DNA of 64,000 bases, from the NCBI GenBank assembly GCA_958298945.1, contig OY282610.1, forward strand, positions 64,043,088 through 64,107,087, given 5' to 3'. Position 1 is the first letter of the stretch, and every line of letters starts with the position of its first letter. Source of the stretch: Atherix ibis. Taxonomy: Eukaryota > Arthropoda > Insecta > Diptera > Athericidae. Below are positions 37,150-47,554 of the stretch, piece after piece. The notes under the pieces were generated by a model. It did no database searches and was not told where the DNA came from. It saw nothing but the letters and a program-made list of their open reading frames with translations. Made by a program: the position numbers and the translations under genes.

Positions 37150-38700
37150 AAGAAATAATTCCGATTTTTACACAATAACGAAAACTTGTCAAGAAAATTG
37201 TTTTTTTGTTGAATTGAACCGATTCGAGGAGTTAAATTTCGTGAACGTCACGATAGCGATTAAAATCACTCACGCCGGTATACACGACGATATCTTCAGC
37301 GACGGAGCCGACCGTACCCAACTCGAGTAGAATCACAACTTACACTAAACACAATCATCAAAGACAAAATGTTGACAGCAGCTGAGAGAGAGAATATCAT
37401 GCCCAAAACCTACCATTGCAGAGTTGTTGCTATTGTAGATATTAGCAGTTTTCTCTTACTTATGTTCTCTCTCTCGCTCTTTTTTACTTCTTAGACACGA
37501 TGGTATGTTGAGAGAAATGCGAATACGCGTCGGAGAATATTGCCGCTTCCAAAAATATTGTGATCTATCAATAAATGAGCATAGAGGGAAATGAGTACAA
37601 ACACAGTTCGGAAGTCAACTGCCAATCTCTATATACTCAATTTTTTAAAACCTTCACAATCTTATAGGAATGCTCAAAATTACGACTATCTATATCTTGT
37701 TTTAATTTTGCAATAATTTCTGTTTTATTTTCGGGCATGATTGTTGTTTTACAATTGAACATAAAATAGAAATAAGCTAAGTAAATACATTATTTGCAGT
37801 TATAAAAAAGAAAAAAATTAAATGCAATTGAATTCGTTAATTCTTGACAGTAATTACAGTTGTCCGGACCAGAGCAGTAAGTACATCGAATGTTGCTGTT
37901 CTCTGGTTTGCTGAAATTAAAACCCAAACTCTCTGAAGGTAAACAACAACTACCGTTTCTGAAGAGATGCGCTTTAAGGATCGGGTTTTTTCAATAGAAA
38001 CTTGACACTTTTGAGTATTTTCATATTGAACGCGATATTTTGTTTTTACTCAAATTCAGATTACAACTATTTCCAAAACTTATTAAATAAGCAAATTATT
38101 TCTGGAATATCGAAATTAAATAAAAACTTTATTGTTTTCGTTTTTATTTTAGTTTAGGAATATTAAAGGATTAATCAATAATTAATGGTAAGCAAAACAA
38201 AATCTCCTTGAATAATAGTAGGACGAGAGATTTGCAACTGTGCCGGTTCTCATTTCAAGAGAGTTGACCGCCACAAACTCTCTCCTCCAGAATAAGTCAA
38301 CTTCACATAAACGCACGTGGTTGTTTGTCAAATTCCTCTCCAACAGCTGAGATTATTTACGTTTATTCTCACGTATAATTTGCTAGGGTGAAAAAGAGGT
38401 CATACTATATCGACCGGTACGTTGGTACTCTTCTACGTTCAATATTTCTCTCTGCAGTTTGTTGCATTTTTCATAAATTATTTCTTTTTGTTGCTATTTT
38501 TGCAATATACACAAAACACTGAAATTTGTGGCAGCAGAACTTATCCTTATCGTCCATCGTCGTAATTTTGTGCACTAACATAGGATGATGAAGATTTTAA
38601 AAATTTTGACAGTTTAGGTTATGTTAGTAGCTATTAATCTTTCAATGCAGCAGCAACCATCGACGCCCAACGTCAGTGCGATATTATCGAAGGTGTAGTT
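37150..38700. promoter_or_regulatory. Candidate regulatory region with GAGA-type motifs
   Basis: This 1.5 kb is less AT-rich than its surroundings and matches no repeat elsewhere in the window. It contains GAGA-factor-like runs (GAGAGAGA near 37,386; CTCTCTCTCGCTC near 37,466; further CTCTC/GAGAG near 38,258-38,284 and 38,448) and several ACGTG and GTAAACAA words. It could be a promoter or enhancer of a gene whose exons lie outside or were missed. No transcription start can be fixed from sequence. Confidence 0.25.
37637..37738 (-). CDS. Short conserved-looking open frame, possible first exon
   Basis: On the minus strand, ATG at 37,738 opens 33 codons: MPENKTEIIAKLKQDIDSRN, FEHSYKIVKVLKN, then TGA. 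The composition is that of a soluble, charged helical N-terminus and unlike random AT-rich translation. A related scrap (AAGCATTCCCATAAGGTTGT) occurs at 30,238 next to repeat G. It lies inside the GAGA-rich region, so it could be the first coding exon of a host gene reading leftward, with a donor near the KV codons. It could equally be a repeat fragment. I do not recognise the protein. Confidence 0.2.
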   Translation of the reverse strand: MPENKTEIIAKLKQDIDSRNFEHSYKIVKVLKN

Positions 38701-39104
38701 TAACTACTAAACAAAATAAATAGTTTAAACTTTTTCATAATATCCACATTGGGTACAGTTGATTTTCTGTTTTATTTATGAGTCACTATTTTAACATTAC
38801 TTTGATAAGAAATTTGTTTGCAAGTTGCTCACAAAATCCTTAACCTTTTTAATGAAATTTACTCCACTTTTTGTAAGAAAAGCATTTTAACGTGAAAAAA
38901 ACAATTATCAAAAGCTTTGTTTCGAGTGTGAATCATTTATCTGTGATCATAACCAATATTATGTGCAAACCACGTAAATCTTGGACACAGACACAGATTA
39001 GTTTTTTAGCCTGGGACAGCACCGGTTGGTAGTCTCTTTTCGAACAAAAAAGAACCTTCCGCCATCTATTTCTTAGCAGATGAACTTTTATAGTTGGTCT
39101 TGGA

Positions 39105-40321
39105 CTTAGATTAAAGAAGAACTGGATAGGCCTCTACACAAAAATTCTGTCGGAATTTTGTGGCAATACATTCGTAGAACGCACACACATGCAATACAAC
39201 AGAAATGGCGTAAATCATTGGGGGCTAATTTTATACTTCAATATGCGATTGAAGCGGTTCGCTTAAAACCATTTTTCATATGTGATATCATTTATGCGTA
39301 AAGAAGCAGATTTTTTAATATTGCGGGTCTTTTTGTTTGATGGAATTAGTTTTGTAAATATGCAATAAAACACAGTAATTTTTTTTAAATATTTATTTAT
39401 TTATTATGTATTTTCATTTTATTTATTTCACTGTATATTATTTATTCTTGTGAATACCGGATGCTGCTGCCACAATCCACTTTTCCCGCAACCATTTATT
39501 TTGTGGGAACCTGTAAAGTTAACATATAAATAAACGATCAACATCGAATTTGTTTACATTTATTGACGGACGAACTTTTCACTTTTTCACCACTTTTTCA
39601 ATTAAATAAATCACTAAAAGGCATTTAGGCACATCACAAATAAAGTATTTCTTATTTTATTTAGCAAAAATAAAGATGTCAACTTACCGAAAGAAAGAAA
39701 TTCCCGGTTTCCTCATTTCTTCGTATGAGAAGCATTTATTAACGAAACACTTCATTTTCTGGAATAAAAAATTCGTATTAAGTTTTATTAATAACATAAC
39801 TATTTATAAAAATACTTACTTTTTCGTAAATACTTCAAAATATATTAAAATTAAACTTCACTTTCCTTTCTCACACAATGACAACTTCACAAATGACAAA
39901 GCTATCCCTTAAGTCTCCCCTTTCATGGAGAATTTAAGTTTTCAAACTCTCCGCAAGTCTACAATACTGAGGCGCTTTATATTTGAATGATATTTACGAA
40001 ATGAATAAAAACCTAAAATAGAATTCCATTTCATATCAAAAGTTTGTACAAAAAATAAAAATTGCCAATTGTTGTGTTTAAATTGTATTTTTGTTTCTAA
40101 TAACTGAATTAAAATGAATATAAATTATGGTTTTGCGATTCAATAAATTTGTATTACGACAACTAGATGGCAGTGGGTGTCATTTCTACATAAAAAAATC
40201 TAAACAAATCTATGCCAAGCGGCGAGAAATGGAAACAACGGGATAGCAAAACCAGGAATTCCGACACAAATTTGCGTAAACATATACGGTCAGGGCCTAT
40301 CCAGGTATTCTTTAATCTAAG
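39105..40321 (-). mobile_element. Element H1: non-autonomous THAP-bearing transposon, 1,217 bp
   Basis: The left end CTTAGATTAAAGAAGAACTG followed by GATAGGCC is inverted at the right end (GGCCTATCCAGGTATTCTTT, AATCTAAG). This gives 28-bp terminal repeats with two mismatches. Internal sequence matches H2 (44,619-45,981) in blocks: ACAAAAATTCTGTCGGAATT, the THAP exon, and ATGGAGAAT...ACTCTCCG through to the end. The right flank passes directly into a truncated family C element and no target duplication survives. Superfamily assignment to P rests on the THAP exon plus the 8-bp duplication at H2. Confidence 0.75.
39688..39755 (-). pseudogene. THAP-type zinc-finger first exon inside H1
   Basis: The minus strand reads ATG then MKCFVNKCFSYEEMRKPGIS FFR, 22 codons plus two bases. 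It runs into CG|GTAAGT, a textbook splice donor (39,687 downward). The pattern C-x4-C followed by a basic turn and SFFR is how THAP DNA-binding domains begin, as in P-element and some Kolobok transposases. The next Cys and His of the C2CH finger would lie in exon 2, which I cannot find, so the transposase body was probably deleted. H2 keeps the same 68-base exon. Confidence 0.6.
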
Positions 40322-41417
40322 TTTTTTTCCATTGTATTTAGTATTGTTTACAATTTCATCATAAAGAGATATACGCAAGAACAACGTTTACAAATTATTC
40401 AATTTTATTATCAAAATAATCGTTCTCTAATTGCAACTTTTCGTGGGCTTTTGCCATTTTATGGTCGTAATAATCGTCCAACTGTGCTCGCTATTCGTCG
40501 AATTGTTAAAAATTTCGAGCGTACATTTTCTTTACATAATGTTCAAGTGCCAATAAGACAAAGAACCGCTCGAAGTAGTGAAAATATTGCTGCCGTTCAG
40601 GCAAGTGTTGCTGAAGACTGTAATTTGTCGATTCCAAGACGTTCTAAAGAATTGGGACTGTCTCAGACTACAACCTGGCGGATTTTGAGATAGGATTTAG
40701 GCTTGCATCTGTATAAAATTGTTATCAGTCAAAAACTGAAGCCATTGGACCACCTTAAACGTCGTGAATTTGCTGATTTTGTCATGGAATAACTTGAAAA
40801 CGATAACGATTTTTTTAAGAAAATCATCTTCTCCGATGAGGCTCACTTTCATTGGTGTGGTTTTTGGTCTGGTGGTATCATCGGTCCGTACTTCTTTCGA
40901 AATGAAGCTGGTAACACCGTTACTGTCAATGGAGAGCGGTATAGATCGGTGATAACCAACTTTTTATGGCCGAAATTGGAAGAAGTTGATCTTGACAACA
41001 TATGGTTCTAACAAGATGGGGCTACGTGCCACACAGCACGTGCAACAACCGAAAATATTGCGAGAAAAGTTTGGAGATTCGATTATTTCAAGAAATTGTG
41101 ACATTGAATAGCCTCCAAGAAGTTGTGATTTAACACCATTAGACTATTTCTTGTGGGGTTATTTGAAGTCATTGGTCTTTAGCAATTAACCTGACCCTCT
41201 TCAAGCTTTAGAAGTCAATATTGAACGTGCTATTCATGACATACGACTTGATTTAGTGGGAAAAGTGCTCGAAAATTGGGTTCATCGAATTCGTTCCTGC
41301 AAAAGAAGTCGTGGAGGCCATTTGAATGACGTTTTATTCAGAACTTAATTGTATCGATTGTACTTCACATTAAATATAAATTTGAATTTCCTTAACAATA
41401 AGTGCGTTTTTTTTTGA
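40322..41417 (+). mobile_element. Tc1/mariner DD41D-type element, family C copy 4
   Basis: The copy is truncated at its left end by the junction with H1. It has the best family C N-terminus: RYTQEQRLQIIQFYYQNNRS, FYGRNNRPTVLAIRRIVKNF, then ENIAAVQASVAEDCNLSIPR and RSKELGLSQTTTWRILR, a second helix-turn-helix. FFKKIIFSDEAHFHW carries the first Asp, and a deletion removes about 40 residues before WCGFWSGGIIGPYFF. A stop precedes QDGATCHTARAT (second Asp), and PPRSCDLTPLDYFLWGYLKS carries the third. Stops at 40,691 and 41,009 and small indels make it inactive. Its right terminal repeat is lost where family B begins at about 41,418. Confidence 0.85.
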
Positions 41418-42518
41418 AAGCGAGCGTGTCGGTCGGGTGCACAAAAATGGAAAAAGAACAATATCGTTCGGTGATTAGATTCTTGTTTTTGGAAGGGAAA
41501 ATGCGCAGCGAAATCAAAGATTGCTTGGATGCTATGTATGGTGACTCTTCTTCTTCGATGGCGACTGTCAAGAATTGGTTCAACGAGTTTGTTCGTGGCC
41601 GCACGTCGGTTTTTGATGAGCCACGCCCAGGTGCCCCGAAAACGGCTGCTACGGAGGAAAACGTTAAAAAAGTCCACGATCTCGTATTGGCAGACCGTCT
41701 ATTGAAGGTTCACGAGATAGCTGAGACTGTGGGCATGGCAGTAGGAATGGTGCATCATATTCTACACGAAGAACTGGACATGAGAAAGCTGTCGGCGCGA
41801 TGGGTGCCGCGTTTGCTCACACCGGAAAACAAGCGCAACCGTGAGACCACATCGGCGACGTGTTTGGCGCTGTTTCAGCGCAATCCAGCGGAGTTCTTGC
41901 GTCGTTTCGTGACCGTCGAAGAAACATGGATTCTCTGGTACACACCAGAGACCAAGGAACAGTCGAAACAGTGGACTTCACCCGGCAAACGTGCTCCGAA
42001 GAAGGCGAAGACTGTTCGATCGGCCGGAAAGGTGATGGCCACCGTTTTCTGGGATTCACAAGGTGTGATCCACATCGATTACCTCGAGAAAGGTAAAACA
42101 ATCATGGGGCGCTACTATGCTGACTTATTGGGCCGATTTGACGTCGAATTGAAGAAAAAGCGGCCCTGCTTTGCGAAGAAAAAAGTGCTGTTTCACCACG
42201 ACAACACGCCGGCTCACACCTCCGCCGTCGCCATGGCCAAATTGGTCGAATTGCGCTACGAATTGCTGCCCCATCCACCGTACTCTTCAGATTTGGCCCC
42301 CTGTGACTACTTTTTGTTTCCAAACCTGGGTCGAAATGAGGAGATCCATTTTTTTGGTCGAATGAGGAGATCATCGTCGCCACGGAGGCCTATTTTGCTT
42401 CCCTCAAGAAAATGTATTTTTATCGAGCTTGAAGGAGATTATGTGGAAAAATAAATTGTCACCTTTCCAAAATTTTCGTTTTTCTTTTGTAGGCTAAGTA
42501 CTTGTTGAATGACCCTCG
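41418..42518 (+). mobile_element. Mariner family B, 5'-truncated
   Basis: The right end, AAGTACTTGTTGAATGACCC TCG, is the inverse of a family A-like terminus (CGAGGGTCATTCAACAAGTA). The left terminal repeat is missing, because the 5' untranslated region starts abruptly (GAAAGCGAGCGTGTCGG) at the end of the family C element. The coding part is noticeably GC-richer than the window. This fits a recently arrived element that has not drifted to local composition. Confidence 0.85.
41447..42454 (+). pseudogene. Mariner transposase, family B, catalytic Asp to Glu and C-terminal frameshift
   Basis: From ATG 41,447 an uninterrupted frame of 335 codons runs to TAA 42,452-42,454. It encodes MEKEQYRSVIRFLFLEGKMR, ATVKNWFNEFVRGRTSVFDE, ARWVPRLLTPENKRNRETTS, RRFVTVEETWILWYTPETKE, LFHHDNTPAHTSAVAMAKLV and PPYSSDLAPCDYFLFPNLG. 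In the first catalytic motif the expected Asp (VDETWI) is Glu and the next His is Leu, which should abolish or strongly reduce activity. After NLG the frame leaves the family sequence (RNEEIHFFGRMRRSSSPRRP) and returns at IELEGDYVEK, showing compensating indels over about 110 bp. It is otherwise a nearly full-length protein (family about 345 residues). Confidence 0.88.
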
Positions 42519-42876
42519 AATTACAATATTAAATTTTTATATTTTAAATAAATTATCAATATAATACAAAATATATTTACATTTTATATAAATATATAAA
42601 TTTAATAATTAATAATTACAGTCATACCCCGCACTTACGTACACTTTGGGACCGGAGCGTGTACGTAAAACGAAAATGTACGTAAAGCGAAACTACTGCT
42701 TTTATTGATGAATATGTATCTTTGAAACAAACTAAAATAATAAGTATATAAATAAAAAGAAAAAGAGGGATATATGTATGTAGTTTTACACTTTTATTTC
42801 ATACGTTTATATTTTTTTAATGCTATATTTAACGTGTATAACAAAAAAGCAAAAAACCAATTCATATACATACATA

Positions 42877-44345
42877 ACATCTTTAAACCTCACGAAGATG
42901 TCCAAGACATTCTGCATGACGAACAAATATTCCGACAAATATCAACTCAGTTACCCTTAAGTCCACCTCCTAAGTTTTTCACTCCTTCCGAAGTTAAATT
43001 CACAATAGAACACCTTTCCAATAAAAAAGCCCCAGGATATGACCTAATAACTTCAGAAATCCTGAAACAAATTTCCAAAAAAAACCCTCGTCCTTATAAC
43101 CTATATTTATAATAGTATCCTCCGCACATCATTTTTTCCTTCCCTGTGGAAGTTTTCCATAATTAAGATGATCCCAAAACCCAATAAGCCCAAAAACCTT
43201 CCTGCCTCATATAGACCTATAAGCCTCCTTCCCATGTTATCAAAATCCTAGAAAAATTAATTCTAAAACGCCTTTATCCCATTTTTGAATCCGAGGGTGT
43301 CATTGCTCAGCATCAGTTTGGATTTCGACCTGAGCATTCCACTATCCAGCATTGTCATCGCGTAGTCGACTACATAGCGTGTTCGCTAGAGCGAAAGGAA
43401 TACTGCCCAGGAGTGTTTCTTGACATTTCGCATGCTTTCGACCGTGTATGGCACCCTGGATTGCTTTGGAAGTTGCAGCGCGTCCTACCCCCGGGTTATT
43501 TCCACATCCTTAAATCTTATCTCTCAGACCGATATTTTCAGGTAGCTGAAAATATTGAGTACTCTGACATTTTTCCAATTTCCGCCGGTGTCCCTCAAAG
43601 AAGTATCCTAGGTCCTATCCTTTATAACAATTATACCCACGATATTCCTTGCCACAACAACATCCTAACCGCAACATATGCTGACGATACAGCCATCCTG
43701 ACACATCACAAAGATCCTTCCACAGCCATTAGTATCCTACAGAACCATATCCACTCCTTAGAAACTTGGTTCAAAAGGTGGAGAGTGCAGGTAAATGAGC
43801 AAAAATCTGCTCATGTAACTTTCACACTCTGCCGAGAACAAATTCCCGACATAACCCTAAACGGCAGTATTATTCCACAAAAAAATAGCGTACGTTACCT
43901 TGGACTTATATTCGACAAACGGTTAATCTGGAACCTTCATACGAAAACTAAAAGACGTGAACTTAACGGACGATACAAACAATTATTACGTCTCCTAGAC
44001 AGTAAATCAAAACTTACAACAACATGTAAACTATTACTATACGATACGGTTCTGAAACCAATATGGACATATGGTCTAGAACTTTGGGGTTCGACTAAGC
44101 ATTCCAACTCCCTACCAATCCAATCCCTACAATCCCGAATCCTTCGTAAAATTGTCAATGCCCCTTTTTATGTACGAAACGCTGTTATCCACCGTGACCT
44201 AAATGTTTCATTTGTTCGTGAACTGTGCATCTCCCGATATAAAAAATTCCATTCGCATCTATCCTTCCACCCTAATCCTTTAGGAAGGGAACTGTTCATT
44301 CCCACCCTTCCAGTATACACCCATCGACGTTTAAAACGGCGATGA
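42877..44345 (+). pseudogene. Jockey reverse transcriptase (partial ORF2), copy 3
   Basis: In order the translation gives FTPSEVKFTIEHLSNKKAPG (RT fingers), SYRPISLLP-type sequence, HQFGFRPEHSTIQHCHRVVD, VFLDISHAFDRVWHPGLLWK (first RT Asp), AGVPQRSILGPILYN, and ATYADDTAILTHH with the YADD active site intact. It continues with RVQVNEQKSAHVTFTLCREQ, VRYLGLIFDKRLIWNLHTKT and the jockey C-terminal YTHRRLKRR before the stop at 44,343-44,345. Frames break near 43,110 and 43,245; from 43,413 on, 310 codons are open. Endonuclease and ORF1 are missing through 5' truncation. Confidence 0.9.
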
Positions 44346-44519
44346 CCGAGAGATTCTCTAAAATTATAAAATAAAATTACCCTGTTCTAGAGGTAACATC
44401 GATGGGTGTTTTCCTCTACACGTCTTCATGTCCTTGTATATTCCCTTAAAAAATCTGCTTGTTACTAGCATAAGTAGTTGTAGATAACATTAAAATAATA
44501 ATAATAATAAAAAAAAAAA
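42877..44519 (+). mobile_element. Jockey-clade non-LTR retrotransposon copy 3, 5'-truncated, with target duplication
   Basis: ATATACATACATA flanks both ends (42,864-42,876 and 44,520-44,532), a 13-bp target-site duplication. The 3' end is a TAA-repeat then A12 tail (44,487-44,519), preceded by about 140 bp of 3' untranslated sequence. The body starts inside the reverse transcriptase ORF, so reverse transcription stopped early. This is the youngest-looking jockey copy in the window. Confidence 0.9.
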
Positions 44520-44618
44520 ATATACATACATATTAAACAAAACTTAAAAAATAAACATAAACTTCAAAATTCAAGAATATGTACTACATATTTAAATATA
44601 GAATTCAATTGGTATAAT

Positions 44619-45981
44619 CTTAGATTAAAGAAGAACTGGATAGGCCTCTACACAAAAATTCTGTCGGAATTTTGTGGCAATACATTCGTAGAACGCACAC
44701 ACATGCAATACAACAGAAACGGCGTAAACCATTGGGAGCCAATTTTAAACTTCAGCGGTTCGTTCAAAACCATTTTCATATGCGATGTCATTTATGCGTA
44801 AACGAATAGATTTTTTAATATTGCGGATTTTGTTGTTTGATGGAATTAGTTTTGGAAATTTATAATAAAACACAGTATTCTATTTTAAAATATTATTTAT
44901 TTATTTATTAGATATTTCAACAATTATGTGCACAATAAGAAGATAATCGTATACAACATTAAACAAAATGCTTTAAAACTTAATTACAATATGAAAAATT
45001 TGATGTACTTAAAAAATTAATAACTAATATTCTAAAAAAAAAGAAAAAAATATTATTTAGTAAATGCATTATGATGTGGTCTAATAGAACAAGCAAAACA
45101 AATTTATTTAAATAATGAAAACAAGAATGAAAAATAGACTGACAAATTCGGTACCTTAAACTTTCTTAAACACACTTTATATACACCGGCACTGTACTAT
45201 TTTATGGTAAACATTGAACTGTCAACATCGGATTTGTTTACATTTGTTCAATGCCGAACTTTTCAGTTTTTCACCACTTTTTGGATAAAATATATCACTT
45301 AAACCCATTTAGGCACATCACAAATAACATTTTTGTTATTTTATTTACTAAAACTATAGATATCAACTTACCGAAAGAAAGAAATTCCCGGCTTCCTCAT
45401 GTCATTGTAGGAAAAAAAATTCTTCACGAAACAATTCATTTTCTGTAATAAAAACTTCTTATTAAATGTTAAAACTATTTATAAAAATACTTACTTTTTT
45501 TTAAATACTTTAAAATACACAAAAACAACACTTTAAATTCCACTTTCAACACTTTATTATTTTTATCAATAACAAATTCCAAAATGACACCGCTAGTTAG
45601 ATTAGTTCGAGTTGTAATCACTTTCATGGAGAATGGCAGGTTGTAAAACTCTCCGAAAGTCTACAAAATTGAGGCGCTTTATATTTGAATGATATTTACG
45701 AAATCAATAATATTGTAAAAAAAAATAAAAATTGCCTATCGTTGTGTTTAAATTGTATTTTTGTTTTCAATAAGTGAATTAAAAAGAATATAAATTAGGC
45801 TTTTGCAATGTAATAAATTTCTATTACGGGAACTAGATGGCAGTGAGTGTCATGTCTACATAAAAATATCCACAAAAAGCTATGTGATATATGCCAATTC
45901 TCGCCGCTTGGCATGAAATTCTTACACAAAATTGCGTATACATATACGGTAAGGGCCTATCCAGGTATTCTTTAATCTAAG
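44619..45981 (-). mobile_element. Element H2: non-autonomous THAP-bearing transposon, 1,363 bp
   Basis: The termini are as in H1 (CTTAGATTAAAGAAGAACTG at left, GGCCTATCCAGGTATTCTTT AATCTAAG at right). It is flanked by GGTATAAT (44,611-44,618) and GCTATAAT (45,982-45,989), an 8-bp target duplication with one mismatch. It sits in the 3' coding region of the Tigger element, whose transposase frame is interrupted exactly there. The right 370 bp match repeat G and H1; the middle (about 44,880-45,190) is unique AT-rich filler. The 8-bp duplication excludes Tc1/mariner and fits P, hAT or Merlin; the THAP exon favours P. Confidence 0.8.
45372..45439 (-). pseudogene. THAP-type zinc-finger first exon inside H2
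   Basis: This is the same 68-base exon as in H1: MNCFVKNFFSYNDMRKPGIS FFR, then CG|GTAAGT. The second Cys has become Phe, so this copy cannot form the zinc site. Conservation of length, donor and the PGISFFR segment between H1 and H2 supports a real former exon rather than chance. Confidence 0.55.
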
Positions 45982-45989
45982 GCTATAAT

Positions 45990-46551
45990 GTTGTAATTCA
46001 AATTTAATTGCTCGATGACGTAGAGAATGATGTATTATCTTCACAAGTGGTGTAATCAATCGCTTAACGCTTGTTTGCTGGGGTGAGTCAGGAGATGTAC
46101 ATGAACTTATTGAAAAAGTCTTGCGACTTCCTGAAGTGGATGCCAAATTACGATTTTCTTTTGATTTTGAGCTACGTGATATAGTTTTTGTAGTAAAAAA
46201 ATCTTTTAAAGAGCTTTGTTTACTATGTTTTTTCATTTCCCTGTATAATTCTGTATAACAGGAATATGCGTCCATAATGTCTTTGTTAACCTTTAAACTC
46301 CTCTCAAAATCTGGATCGTATTTTTTAAGAAGAGCCATTCCATTTTGAAAACATTGGAAAGCATCTGATAAAATTTTGGATGTTAGTCCTTCGGATTGAG
46401 TGGATTTTTCTGCGACATTGCATACTAAATTTTCAGGTTGTATCTGTTCATTTAATTCTAAAAGATCTTCATTGTTGATAGGTTCATCGTAGAATGCTAT
46501 AAGTTCAACTACATCATTTGAATCTACTTCCAACTCTAGATGTTGCGTCAT
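45990..46551 (-). pseudogene. Tigger-type transposase C-terminal part
   Basis: The minus-strand frame starts at the mariner A3 junction: HLELEVDSNDVVELIAFYDE, PINNEDLLELNEQ, then EKSTQSEGLTSKILSDAFQC FQNGMALLKKYDPDFERSLK and YTELYREMKKHSKQSSLKDF F. This is the C-terminal half of TIGD1/Tigger-like proteins: the acidic ELxEQ segment, the helical segment after the DDE core, and the KQTTLDxFF-like motif. The CENP-B-like DNA-binding domain and catalytic core are absent. The frame stays open from the junction through roughly 187 codons until it enters H2. Confidence 0.75.
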
Positions 46552-46556
46552 ATCTA

Positions 46557-47554
46557 CGAGGGTCGTTCAATAAGTCCTTAAAAAAGATGGAAAAAAACTG
46601 TTTTTTAAAAAAGAAATTTTTAATTTTCAACATAATCTCCTTTTAGCTCTATACACTTTTCCAACCGTTTTTCCAAAATGTTTATCCCGTCCAAAAAATT
46701 CGGATTTCGGAAGTTCTGCAAAATACTCATCCGTTTGAGCAATGACGTCCTCGTTGGAAGTGAACCGTCGTCCGCCAAGCCATTTCTTCAGATTGGGGAA
46801 AAGAAAATAGTCACTCAGGGCCAAATCTGGTGAATAAGAGGGATGCTGCAACAATTCCATTCTCAATTCCACAATTTTGGCCATGGAAACAGCGCAGGTG
46901 TGCACACGCGCATTATCTTGATGCAAGAGGATTTTTTTCTTCTTCAGATGGGAGCGTTTCTCTTTGATTTCCTCGCTCAACCGTTGCAATAACGGTCCTT
47001 TTATTGTTTTTCCTTTTTCCAAGTAGTCGATAAAAATGATGCCCTGCGAATCCCAAAAGACCGTGGCCATCACCTTGCCGGCCGATGGCACAGTTTTTAC
47101 CTTCTTCGGAGCCCGTTCACCCTTGAAAATCCACTGTGATGACTGTCTCTTCGTTTCTGGAGTGTAGTAGTGTATCCAGGTTTCGTGCACAGTGACATAT
47201 CGACGAAGGAATTCGGCAGGATTGCGATGAAAGAGTGCCAACATAGCCTCAGAGTCCACTACACGATTGCGCTTATTCTCCTCTGAGAGCAAACGCGGCA
47301 CCCATCTTGCCGAAATTTTTTTCACAGACAATTTTTCATGCAAAATTGAAGCGACTATACCTTGTGATATGCCCGTGGCCTCAACTAATTCGCGCACTTT
47401 AATTCGCCGATCGTTCAAAATCAGATCGTGGATTTTGTCGATGATTTCAGGAGTAGACACCTCAACTGGGCGTCCTGAACGATGTTCATCTTTTGTGGAT
47501 GAACGGCCACGTTTAAATTCATTCACCCAATTGTAAACCGTCGGAAACACAGTT
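46557..47554 (-). mobile_element. Mariner family A copy 3 (A3), truncated
   Basis: The 3' terminal repeat is intact at the left (CGAGGGTCGTTCAATAAGTC after TA 46,555-46,556). The 5' end is missing: sequence stops inside codon 40 or so of the transposase at 47,554 and passes directly into mitochondrial nad4 sequence. The lost part includes the 5' terminal repeat, so the copy is immobile. Confidence 0.92.
46627..47550 (-). pseudogene. Mariner transposase A3 (N-terminally truncated)
   Basis: The minus-strand frame runs from PTVYNWVNEFKRGRSSTKDE through HLKKKKILLHQDNARVHTC and LALSDYFLFPNLKKWLGGRR. Catalytic residues are present except that TVDETW is TVHETW: the first catalytic Asp is His. A few residues are lost in the GAYYASLLQ segment, and a frameshift after AELPKS changes the last 27 residues. 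At about 307 codons it is the longest open family A frame here apart from A6. Confidence 0.88.

Larger units (their letters stand above)
42619..46551 (-). mobile_element. pogo/Tigger-like element, 5' end lost, carrying two nested insertions
   Basis: The left end CAGTCATACCCCGCACTTAC after TA (42,617-42,618), with ACGTAAAGCGAAAC about 70 bp inside, is a Tigger-type terminus (compare CAGGCATACCTCGTTTTAT in human Tigger). The matching transposase C-terminus reads leftward from 46,551 to about 45,990. The intervening DNA is explained by two insertions: a jockey element (42,877-44,519) and element H2 (44,619-45,981). The residual Tigger 3' region is 42,619-42,876 plus 44,520-44,618. The other end is cut by mariner A3 and the repair scar. 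Confidence 0.75.

Noticed and set aside
41817..42383. Minus-strand open frames of 66-94 codons and other plus-strand frames over the family B transposase
   Set aside because: They are antisense or alternative-frame shadows of a GC-rich coding region.
42774..42876. Open frame upstream of the jockey RT (MYVVLHFYF...) as part of the retrotransposon
   Set aside because: It lies left of the 13-bp target duplication, in Tigger 3' sequence.
45922..45989. C-terminal extension of the Tigger frame (RLKNTWIGPYRICIRNFV)
   Set aside because: These residues are read from the terminal repeat of element H2, not from Tigger.
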